Source of the DNA: Ignavibacteriota bacterium
GTDB taxonomy: Bacteria; Bacteroidota; Ignavibacteria; UBA10030; UBA6906
Direction of reading: 5' to 3'
NCBI GenBank assembly: GCA_016218065.1
Contig: JACRFA010000254.1
Location: 1 to 37,108, forward strand
DNA: 37,108 nt
This document shows, piece by piece, positions 8,067-14,708 of this stretch. The translations under genes and the position numbers were made by a program. The notes below the pieces were generated by a model. The model worked only from the letters and a program-made list of their open reading frames with translations. It had not been told where the DNA came from and searched no databases. The number at the start of each line of letters is the position of its first letter. Within the stretch, counting starts at the first letter, position 1.

Positions 8067-8948
8067 GTGAAATACGCCTACTATCCCGGATGCAGCCTCG
8101 AAAAAACTCAGCGGGGCTACGATGAATCGGTGAGAGAAGTCTTTGCCGCACTCGATCAGGAGTTGGTTGAGATTGATGATTGGAACTGCTGCGGAGCGAC
8201 GGTGTACATGTCGGTGAAGGAAACAGTCGCGCTCGCCGTCTCCGCCCGCAATCTCGCACTCGCCGAAAAGATGGGACTCACGATCATGGCGCCGTGCAGC
8301 TCGTGCTTCACTGTTCTCTCGAAGACGAACCGCATCATGAATTCGATTCCCGAAATGCACAGAGACGTCAATGAAGCGCTGGCGGAGGGCGGATTGAGCT
8401 ATGGCGGAAAGACGAACGTGCGTCATCCGCTCGATGTGTTGATGAACGATGTCGGCATTGAAACCATCCTCGAAAAACAAAAACGCAATCTCAACGGATT
8501 GAAGATCGCGCCATACTACGGCTGCCAGATCGTTCGTCCCGACAAGACATTCGACGATCGGGAGAATCCGGTTTTGATGGATCGACTCTTTCAACATTGC
8601 GGCGGCGAAGTCGTGTACTACCCCGTAAAAGTGCGATGCTGCGGCGGCATGCTGATGACGACGTTCGAAGACACCGCACTCAAGCTCAACAAAGAGCTGC
8701 TCGGCTGCGCGCAAGAAAACGGCGCCGACGTCATCGTCACGACTTGTCCGCTTTGCCACTTCAATCTGGAGGCGTATCAGGACAAGATCAACGACGTGTA
8801 CGGAACGAAATTCAATATCCCGATTCTCTACTTCACGCAATTGCTCGGCATCGTGCTCGGCATATCGGGTGAAAAGCTCGGACTGGATGCCGCGTTCATT
8901 CCCATGGGGAAAAAAGTTCAGGCGCTAACGGAGGCACACTATGTCTGA
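8067..8948 (+). CDS. hdrB: Heterodisulfide reductase subunit B-like protein (HdrB, two CCG domains)
   Basis: Catalytic subunit that carries two non-cubane [4Fe-4S] clusters in methanogen HdrB. Both CCG motifs are complete: C9-x31-C41C42-x34-C77-x2-C80 and C153-x37-C191C192-x34-C227-x2-C230, numbered from the start used here. The GTG at 8067 is preferred over ATG 8061 because AGGAG (8055-8059) then sits 7 nt away instead of 1 nt, and the protein begins MKYAYYPGC like typical HdrB. The fully intact cluster motifs argue for a real disulfide or other two-electron substrate, but this window names none (CoM-S-S-CoB is unlikely in a bacterium). Confidence 0.88.
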   Translation: MKYAYYPGCSLEKTQRGYDESVREVFAALDQELVEIDDWNCCGATVYMSVKETVALAVSARNLALAEKMGLTIMAPCSSCFTVLSKTNRIMNSIPEMHRDVNEALAEGGLSYGGKTNVRHPLDVLMNDVGIETILEKQKRNLNGLKIAPYYGCQIVRPDKTFDDRENPVLMDRLFQHCGGEVVYYPVKVRCCGGMLMTTFEDTALKLNKELLGCAQENGADVIVTTCPLCHFNLEAYQDKINDVYGTKFNIPILYFTQLLGIVLGISGEKLGLDAAFIPMGKKVQALTEAHYV

Positions 8949-9822
8949 CGTACCGAAACCAACCAACGGCCACAACGGTCAGGTTCGCATCGGCGTGTAC
9001 ATCTGCCATTGCGGTGTAAACATCGCAGCGACGGTGAATGTGGCTGAACTGCGCGACTTCATCGCAAAGCAGCCGGGCGTCGTGATCGCGAGAGACTACA
9101 AATTCATGTGTTCCGATCCCGGGCAACAGCTCATCAAGCAAGATATCGCTAATCTCAAAGTCAACCGCGTTGTAGTTGCGGCATGCTCGCCGCTCATGCA
9201 CGAACTGACGTTCCGGCTCGCCGCAGAGAGTGCAGGCGTGAATCGCTATCTGGTACAGATCGCGAACATTCGCGAACACTGCTCCTGGGTTCATGATGAC
9301 AGAGAAGCGGCGACGAAGAAAGCGATGGCGCTCGTCAACGCGGCCGTCAGGCGCGTTGCGTTGCACAAGCCTCTGCAAATCACGAAGCAGCCGCTCAACA
9401 AGGCAACCCTGATTGTCGGAGCAGGCATCGCGGGAATTCAGGCGGCTCTGGAAGTCGCCAACGCCGGCCATCACGTTTATCTCGTCGAACGCGAGCCCTC
9501 CATCGGCGGACGCATGGGAACGTTCGACAAAACATTCCCGACACTCGATTGCGCCGCGTGCATTCTCACGCCGAAGATGGTTTCCGTCGGCCATCGAAAA
9601 GACATTACACTCATGAGCTACGCTGAAGTCGAGAACGTCTCAGGCTATATCGGGAATTTCAAAGTGAAGGTGCGCAAGAAGGCGCGTTTCGTCGATGCCG
9701 AGAAGTGCACGGGTTGCGGCCAGTGCTGGAGCAATTGCCCGGCAACGCGCATCCCCTCGGGCCGCGCAATTTACATGGGCAAACAGCTCGTGAACGAGAT
9801 CTCCACGAAGCCAAAAGACTGA
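8941..9822 (+). CDS. hdrA: N-terminal half of HdrA (split flavoprotein)
   Basis: 293 residues against about 650 for complete HdrA. Present: the N-terminal HdrA cluster domain with cysteines C22, C24, C57, C82 and C114 (CHCG...MCSDPG...AACSP-x-HE...REHCSWVH), the FAD/Rossmann fingerprint GAGIAG (160-165), the ERE-x-x-IGGRMG flavin loop and the HdrA-typical TLDCAACILTPKM. Then comes one ferredoxin motif, C256-x2-C259-x2-C262-x3-C266-P, and the protein ends 27 residues later. The remaining HdrA segments are encoded by the chimera at 16554-18314. A GGAGG site precedes the ATG and the gene overlaps hdrB by 8 bp. This is a clean domain-level split, not a frameshift, because no downstream frame here continues HdrA. 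Confidence 0.88.
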   Translation: MSDVPKPTNGHNGQVRIGVYICHCGVNIAATVNVAELRDFIAKQPGVVIARDYKFMCSDPGQQLIKQDIANLKVNRVVVAACSPLMHELTFRLAAESAGVNRYLVQIANIREHCSWVHDDREAATKKAMALVNAAVRRVALHKPLQITKQPLNKATLIVGAGIAGIQAALEVANAGHHVYLVEREPSIGGRMGTFDKTFPTLDCAACILTPKMVSVGHRKDITLMSYAEVENVSGYIGNFKVKVRKKARFVDAEKCTGCGQCWSNCPATRIPSGRAIYMGKQLVNEISTKPKD

Positions 9823-9828
9823 GCCGTG

Positions 9829-10209
9829 ATGATGCTGAGAGAAATACGGGAGATTCTGAGCGCAGACATGTGCACCGGTGAAGAGCACTTGGATATGAGA
9901 ATACAGTTCGGCTCTGCTTCCGACCTCATGAGCGACGTGCTGGCATTCTCACGCTCAGGCGCGTTGTTGCTCACTGGCCTGATGAACGTGCAAACCATCC
10001 AGACGGCATTCATTGCTGATATCAGCGCGGTTGTGTTTGTGCGCGGCAAGCGACCGACTGACGAGATTTGTGCATTGGCAAAAGAAAAAAGAATTCCACT
10101 GCTCAGCACGCCATACTCGATGTATGAAGCATGCGGCAGACTCTACTCCAAAGGACTTCTCTCCACCATGAAGCCGGTCTGTGAAGGAACCGTTCAGGAG
10201 GAGGAATGA
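9829..10209 (+). CDS. DRTGG-domain protein, first copy
   Basis: Small protein of 126 aa resembling stand-alone DRTGG domains found in clostridial and Thermotoga-type hydrogenase gene clusters. It has a mixed alpha/beta pattern with ALLLTGLMNVQT, VVFVRGKRPTDEICALAKEKRIPLL-type strands and a final YSMYEACGRLY helix. It is about 30-35% alike by eye to the second copy at 11973-12341. No catalytic residues are evident; a regulatory or ligand-sensing role is inferred from its neighbours. GTG 9826 is also possible; the next codon, ATG 9829, is used. Lies 6 bp after the hdrA half. Confidence 0.7.
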   Translation: MMLREIREILSADMCTGEEHLDMRIQFGSASDLMSDVLAFSRSGALLLTGLMNVQTIQTAFIADISAVVFVRGKRPTDEICALAKEKRIPLLSTPYSMYEACGRLYSKGLLSTMKPVCEGTVQEEE

Positions 10210-10212
10210 TCG

Positions 10213-10638
10213 ATGTCCGCATCCTTCTCACGATCATTCACGATTGAAGGACGAGACTTCTTGAATGCGGGAAGGGCATCGACGCAGATCAAAACCATAC
10301 TGAAGGAGCTGAGCGTCGATCCGGCAATCATCCGGCGGGTTGCCATCGCTTCGTATGAAGCGGAAATGAATGTCGTGATGTACGCGACGCGAGCGAAACT
10401 GAAATTCACAATGTCGGCGAGCGCAATCAATCTTGAAATCGATGACGAAGGACCCGGAATCCCTGACATCACGCTCGCAATGCAAGAGGGATACTCGACG
10501 GCAACGTCGCAGATGCGAGAACTGGGATTCGGCGCCGGCATGGGGTTGCCGAACATGAAGAAAAACTCTGATGAGTTTGTGATCGAATCGGCTGTCAGCA
10601 AAGGCACGCGATTAACCATGACAATTTACATCAACTGA
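10213..10638 (+). CDS. Anti-sigma-factor-type HATPase (RsbW/RsbT-like)
   Basis: GHKL ATP-binding domain of 141 aa, the serine-kinase/anti-sigma type. Motifs: N-box YEAEMNVV (about residues 48-55), G1 box D-D-E-G-P-G-I-P (about 77-84) and G2 box GFGAGMGLPNMKK (about 104-116). A standalone domain with no receiver or sensor. In related hydrogenase clusters such a protein stands beside DRTGG and PHP proteins; its partner is unknown. The ATG at 10213 follows a GAGGAGG site at the end of the DRTGG gene, 3 bp away. Confidence 0.82.
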   Translation: MSASFSRSFTIEGRDFLNAGRASTQIKTILKELSVDPAIIRRVAIASYEAEMNVVMYATRAKLKFTMSASAINLEIDDEGPGIPDITLAMQEGYSTATSQMRELGFGAGMGLPNMKKNSDEFVIESAVSKGTRLTMTIYIN

Positions 10639-10641
10639 ACA

Positions 10642-11976
10642 ATGGGCGCAGACTTTCGATCCATAGTATTTGATCGAGAACGCTGTCAGGGACAGATGGC
10701 GTGTATGCACGTGTGTCCCACGCATGCCATCCGCGTTCGCATGCGCAAAGCCACGCTGCTGCGCGACCGCTGCATCGATTGCGGCGAGTGTGTGAATGCC
10801 TGCGCCAATGCTGCCGTGCTGCCGCAAACAAGCTCGTTCCGCGACTTCGCGCGGTTTAAACATACCATCGCGATTCCGTCGCCCGTGTTGTACTCGCAGT
10901 TCGGCAAAGATGTTCCGCCGTGGGCAATTCTCGCTGCGCTCAAACGCATTGGCTTCAATGATTCATACGATGCGGCGTGCGCGTCCGAATCCGTCAGCAT
11001 CGCGATCCAGGAATATCTCGACTCGGTGGATTCTCCTCGCCCGCTCATCTCGCCGTTCTGTCCGGCCATCGTCAGATTAGTGCAGGTCCGCTACCCGAAT
11101 CTCCTCGAGCATCTCATCCCCATCGAGTCGCCGATGGAGATTGCAGCGCGCGAAGCGAAGCGGCTCGCGATGAAAAACCGCGGATTGCGGGAAAGCGACA
11201 TCGGCGTCATCTACATCACGCCCTGCCCCGCAAAAGCGCTTGCCATCAAGAATCCGTCGCGCAAGAAGCACTCGTTCGTCGATGGAACAATCGCGATCTC
11301 CGACATCTTCCCGAACGTCCTCCAGGCTCTTCCGGATGTGCTGACGGGCGAGACAGGGAGCGAGATACTTGGGCTCGGACTCGGGTGGCCGATTGTCGGC
11401 GGGCAGGTTGCATGTCTCAAAGCTGAGGATTGTTTATCGGTCGGCGGACTGGATCATGCGGTAAGAATTTTTGAAGAGATCGAAAACGGCAAGCTCCGCG
11501 ACATTCAATACGTCGAAGTTCACTCCTGCCCCACGGCGTGCGTCGGCGGATCGCTCACCGCGGAGAACGCGTACATCGCCCGCGGCCGCGTGCTGAAGAT
11601 GGTGCAGCGCTTCGGCGGAAAGCCATGTCAGGATCGCGAGAAAATCAGAGAATTGTACCGCAAGAATTTCTTCTCGCTGCCAGGAAAAATTCCTCCCATT
11701 CCGATTCAGCCGTTGGACAGCAATGTCTCAAAGGCGCTGGGCAAATTGCAGCAGAAGCAGGAGCTGTACGAGAGTCTCCCAAAAATCAACTGCGGCGCGT
11801 GCGGCTCGCCAACCTGCGAAACATTTGCGGAAGACGTTGTGAGGAACACGGCAGACACGGACGATTGCATTTTCATCGCCATGAAAAACTTCGAGACGCT
11901 ATCGGCGAACCTTCTCGAAAAAGTTATGGCGCACAGCAAGCGAGTGCGCGTTATGAATCCTGCGAGTCAACTATGA
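10642..11976 (+). CDS. [FeFe]-hydrogenase-like protein (putative sensory type)
   Basis: 444 aa. Domains in order: a 2-cluster ferredoxin (about 10-60), an [FeFe]-hydrogenase large-subunit-like domain (about 70-345), and a C-terminal 4Fe-4S (Fes) domain with C384-x2-C387-x4-C392...C409. The four H-cluster-type cysteines are there: C140 (SPFCPA), C195 (TPCPAK), C296 and C300 (SCPTACVGG). But the residue before C140 is Phe where catalytic enzymes have the proton-relay Cys (TSCCP). The first ferredoxin motif also lacks one cysteine (C15, C21, C25; Gln18 in the gap), while the second (C44, 47, 50, 54) is complete. I infer a redox or H2 sensor rather than an efficient hydrogenase. No HydE/F/G maturases are in the window. 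The following DRTGG gene overlaps by ATGA. Confidence 0.78.
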   Translation: MGADFRSIVFDRERCQGQMACMHVCPTHAIRVRMRKATLLRDRCIDCGECVNACANAAVLPQTSSFRDFARFKHTIAIPSPVLYSQFGKDVPPWAILAALKRIGFNDSYDAACASESVSIAIQEYLDSVDSPRPLISPFCPAIVRLVQVRYPNLLEHLIPIESPMEIAAREAKRLAMKNRGLRESDIGVIYITPCPAKALAIKNPSRKKHSFVDGTIAISDIFPNVLQALPDVLTGETGSEILGLGLGWPIVGGQVACLKAEDCLSVGGLDHAVRIFEEIENGKLRDIQYVEVHSCPTACVGGSLTAENAYIARGRVLKMVQRFGGKPCQDREKIRELYRKNFFSLPGKIPPIPIQPLDSNVSKALGKLQQKQELYESLPKINCGACGSPTCETFAEDVVRNTADTDDCIFIAMKNFETLSANLLEKVMAHSKRVRVMNPASQL

Positions 11977-12341
11977 CAGTCCGCGAGATCAAACAACAGC
12001 TGGGGCTTTTTTTGTGTTGGGGGGATGAAAAGCTGGAGCACAAAGTCACGGGCGGCTATGTCGGCGATCTGCTGAGCGACGTGATGGCAAACAGCAAAGC
12101 CGGAAATGTGTGGATCACAATGCAGACTCACGTGAACATTGTGGCCGTTGCCGTGCTGAAAGAGCTTGCGGCGATCATCATCGTCAACGGGCGTCATCCG
12201 GCGGAAGAGACACTCAAGAAAGCCGCCGAAGAGAAAGTCCCGATCTTGAGCAGCACGCTCTCGGCGTTCGATGTTGCAGGGCGACTGTACTTTCTTGGAG
12301 TAGGCAAGGCGCGAGCCGATGCTGAGAGAATTCCGGACTGA
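11973..12341 (+). CDS. DRTGG-domain protein, second copy
   Basis: 122-aa protein of the same type as 9829-10209, with VNIVAVAVLKELAAIIIVNGRHPAEETLKKAAEEKVPILSS-type strands and an AFDVAGRLYFLG-like end. The real start is ATG 11973, overlapping the stop of the [FeFe]-like gene (ATGA); a longer in-frame reading from 11538 would run against that gene. Overlaps the PHP gene by 23 bp. The two copies flank the [FeFe]-like sensor, which suggests a single signalling unit. The function of the family is not established. Confidence 0.7.
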   Translation: MTVREIKQQLGLFLCWGDEKLEHKVTGGYVGDLLSDVMANSKAGNVWITMQTHVNIVAVAVLKELAAIIIVNGRHPAEETLKKAAEEKVPILSSTLSAFDVAGRLYFLGVGKARADAERIPD

Positions 12342-13095
12342 TCTGCACGTGCATACGTGCCTGTCTCCGTGCGGCGATCTCTCGATGTCGCCGCGGAAGA
12401 TTGTCGCAGAAGTTCTTCGACAAGGAATTAATATCATCGCCGTCACCGACCACAACTCCGCCGCGAATATCGGCGCAGTCACCAAGGCGGCAGAAGGCGC
12501 GCCGGTGGTCGTACTTGCCGGCATGGAAATATGCACACGAGAAGAAGCTCATGTGCTCGCGATCTTTGACAATGAGACTCCTGCACTGAAACTGCAATCC
12601 GTTGTGTACAATGCTCTCTCCGGCGTCAACAATCCGGATGTGTTCGGGCTTCAGGTGATGGCGAATGAGCTGGATGAAGTTGAGGGATTTGAAGAACGGC
12701 TGCTCATCGGCGCAACCGACCTGAGCGTGGAAGACGTTGTTCGCGCAGTTCACAAACTTGGCGGACTCGCCATCGCGGCGCACATCGACCGCGAAAGCTA
12801 CAGCGTCATCGGACAGCTCGGCTTCATTCCGCGAGCCGTCACCTTCGACGCGCTGGAAGTTTCGGAACTGACGAGCGACAAGGACGCACGCACACGGTTC
12901 AGCGACTACATGCGCTACGTCTTCGTGAGAAACTCGGACGCGCATACCATCGATCGCATCGGCGCTCAGACAACGCGGTTTCTCTTAGAGGCGCCAACCG
13001 CGAGCGAAATCGGGAAGGCGCTCCGGTGCGAAGACGGAAGAAAGCTCGTGAGCGTCGAAACGAGAATCGACAATCGGCAATCGATTGTCCGATAG
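12319..13095 (+). CDS. PHP-domain phosphoesterase
   Basis: Metal-dependent PHP-fold hydrolase of 258 aa. Motifs: D8-L-H-V-H-T at the start, T-D-H-N-S (about 43-47), E in GMEICTREEAHVLA (about 70-83), A-A-H-I-D (about 153-157) and N-S-D-A-H-T (about 195-200), together the expected metal ligands. Likely acts on a nucleotide or phosphate ester (RNase AM or histidinol-phosphatase-like relatives), but the substrate is unknown. Such proteins recur beside DRTGG and HATPase genes in HydABC-type clusters. Begins inside the preceding DRTGG gene (23-bp overlap). A 163-bp non-coding stretch follows. Confidence 0.8.
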   Translation: MLREFRTDLHVHTCLSPCGDLSMSPRKIVAEVLRQGINIIAVTDHNSAANIGAVTKAAEGAPVVVLAGMEICTREEAHVLAIFDNETPALKLQSVVYNALSGVNNPDVFGLQVMANELDEVEGFEERLLIGATDLSVEDVVRAVHKLGGLAIAAHIDRESYSVIGQLGFIPRAVTFDALEVSELTSDKDARTRFSDYMRYVFVRNSDAHTIDRIGAQTTRFLLEAPTASEIGKALRCEDGRKLVSVETRIDNRQSIVR

Positions 13096-13258
13096 TAGTC
13101 GGAGGATGTTGTGGGGCTTCCGATCGGTCGCCCCGTCAAACCGATGGTGCATGCCGCGACGCCTAACAGTCAACTTCGGCGCAAGGGCAGTCGCCCTTTG
13201 CCCGGCAGAGTAGAAAGATGAGTTTGCGTTACGTCAGTGATTTAGTATTTGAGTGAAC
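13096..13258. other. Intra-operon non-coding segment with dyads
   Basis: Largest gap in the operon. It contains a GGGGC/GCCCC dyad (13113-13117 with 13130-13134) and an AAGGGC-AGTC-GCCCTT hairpin (13183-13188 with 13193-13198). Neither is followed by a T-run on the plus strand. Possible roles are an internal promoter for the NuoE-onward block or an mRNA processing or stability element; I cannot decide. Confidence 0.35.
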
Positions 13259-13798
13259 ATGGAAGATCTGTCGCTACACATACTCGACATCGCCGAAAAC
13301 TCGATCAATGCCGGCGCAACATTGATCGACATCGTGATTCGCGAACAAAAGACCCAAGACATGCTGACGCTGGAAATTCGGGACAACGGAACAGGAATGG
13401 ATGACGCAACGGTTGTGAGCACGAGAAATCCATTCTACACAACACGCACAACGAGGAGAATCGGACTGGGGTTGCCGCTCCTCGAAGAAGCAACACGCGC
13501 AGCAGACGGCATGCTGGAAATCGTTTCGCGCACGGGTGCAGGGACAGACATTCGGGCAACATTCCGGCTCAGCCATATCGACCGGAAGCCGCTCGGAGAC
13601 ATGGCGGCAACCATCGTCATGCTCGTCGCCGGCAATCCCGACATCAACTTCACGTACCGACATGAGCACGAGAGTGAGACGTTCACGTTCAGCACGAAGG
13701 AAATCCGATTGAAGTACCCGGGACTCGACTTCAACTCACCCGAGACGCTTTCGTTCATCAGAGATTACATCAGGGAATACACAGCAAGTTTCTCATAG
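13259..13798 (+). CDS. HATPase protein of the hydrogenase cluster
   Basis: Stand-alone GHKL ATPase. The start MEDLSLHILDIAENSI with N-box (E..SINAGA), G1 (D-N-G-T-G-M-D) and G2 (RIGLGLPLL) boxes makes up the first ~100 residues; a conserved ~80-residue tail ends in a helix (FIRDYIREY). The frame is open from GTG 13253, but ATG 13259 gives the family-typical N-terminus and has GAGTG upstream. In other bacteria this family is regularly adjacent to nuoE-like genes of bifurcating hydrogenases. Its biochemical role is not known. Confidence 0.78.
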   Translation: MEDLSLHILDIAENSINAGATLIDIVIREQKTQDMLTLEIRDNGTGMDDATVVSTRNPFYTTRTTRRIGLGLPLLEEATRAADGMLEIVSRTGAGTDIRATFRLSHIDRKPLGDMAATIVMLVAGNPDINFTYRHEHESETFTFSTKEIRLKYPGLDFNSPETLSFIRDYIREYTASFS

Positions 13799-13815
13799 TC
13801 AGCAAGGAGACATTC

Positions 13816-14289
13816 ATGGACATTGACGTTCAGGCAAAAGCCACAGAGGTGCTCGACCGCTGGGGATCGAAGCCGGAGAACATCATCGAGATCATGCACG
13901 ACATCCAGAACGATCTGAACTATCTGCCGCGGGATATCCTCTTCGAAATCTCGAAGCAGGCGAACATCCCGTTGAGCCGCATCTACAACGTGGCGACGTT
14001 CTACAACGCCTTTAGTTTGAAGCCGAAGGGAAAACACCGCGTGTGTGTGTGCATGGGAACGCCCTGTCACGCGCTCGGTGCGCCGCGCATCGTCAGCGCG
14101 CTGGAGCGTGAGCTCGGCATCAAGTGCGGCGACGTCACGCCCGACATGCAATTCAGCGTCGAGACGAGCGGCTGCGTCGGCACCTGCGGACTTGCGCCCG
14201 TCGTCGTGATCGGCGACGACCTCTACGGACCGCTCACGGTCGATGGCGTCTCGCGACTCGTGAAGAAGTATCAATCGAAGAAGAAGTGA
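13816..14289 (+). CDS. NuoE/HydC-like [2Fe-2S] subunit
   Basis: Small NADH-dehydrogenase-type subunit (157 aa): a helical N-terminus (about 10-70) with the YLPRDIL...ISRIYNVATFY-type pattern, and a thioredoxin-fold [2Fe-2S] domain with C79-x4-C84 (VCMGTPC) and C120-x3-C124 (SGCVGTCG). Transfers electrons between the NuoF flavin and the Fe-S chain of the complex. Has a strong AAGGAG site upstream and starts 17 bp after the HATPase gene. Confidence 0.9.
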   Translation: MDIDVQAKATEVLDRWGSKPENIIEIMHDIQNDLNYLPRDILFEISKQANIPLSRIYNVATFYNAFSLKPKGKHRVCVCMGTPCHALGAPRIVSALERELGIKCGDVTPDMQFSVETSGCVGTCGLAPVVVIGDDLYGPLTVDGVSRLVKKYQSKKK

Positions 14290-14302
14290 GAGGAGAACCA
14301 CT

Positions 14303-14686
14303 ATGCCGAAACTCAAGATCGAAGATCTCGACAAGATTGCCGTACAACAGCAACGGAAGATGAACGTCCGCGAAGGCGCGGGCAGAGCGAAGATCACCGT
14401 GCACATGGGAACATGCGGCATCGCCGCGGGCGCACGAACCATCATGACTGCATTTCTGCAAGAGATCGAAACGAACAACGTCACCGACGTTATCGTCACC
14501 ACGTCGGCGTGCGCGGGCTTATGCAGTCGCGAGCCGATGGCGACGGTCGAACTGGTCGGGCAGGCGCCAGTGAAGTACGTCGATCTCACCGATGAAAAAG
14601 CGCGGAAGATTTTCAAAGAGCACATTGTAGCGGGCAAGTTCGTCCAGGCCTACGCGCTCTCCATCGGCAGCGAGCGAATCCAGTAA
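14303..14686 (+). CDS. Thioredoxin-like [2Fe-2S] ferredoxin
   Basis: 127-aa protein. A coil-like N-terminus (1-28) leads to a thioredoxin-like [2Fe-2S] domain: MGTCGIAAGA (C38) and TTSACAGLCSREP (C70, C74). Only three cysteines are in the cluster region, as in many members beside HydB/NuoF genes, so cluster binding may involve another residue or be partial. Likely an accessory electron carrier or assembly partner of the neighbouring NuoF-like subunit. GAGGAG upstream; 13-bp gap to nuoE. Confidence 0.82.
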   Translation: MPKLKIEDLDKIAVQQQRKMNVREGAGRAKITVHMGTCGIAAGARTIMTAFLQEIETNNVTDVIVTTSACAGLCSREPMATVELVGQAPVKYVDLTDEKARKIFKEHIVAGKFVQAYALSIGSERIQ

Positions 14687-14708
14687 CGTTCACCAAGGAA
14701 CTCAAAAC

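Noticed and set aside
8016-8840. Long open frame (274 codons) opposite hdrB
   Set aside because: It is a shadow of hdrB, which has full CCG motifs; high GC at third positions opens antisense frames throughout the operon.
8941-9822. Short hdrA explained by a frameshift or sequencing error
   Set aside because: No frame after 9822 continues HdrA; a DRTGG gene follows directly, and the missing half is found intact elsewhere in the operon.
11538-11972. N-terminal extension of the second DRTGG protein
   Set aside because: It lies out of frame within the [FeFe]-like gene; ATG 11973 with an ATGA overlap is the natural start.
13765-14637. Antisense open frame of 290 codons over nuoE and the ferredoxin gene
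   Set aside because: Shadow of two clear [2Fe-2S] protein genes.
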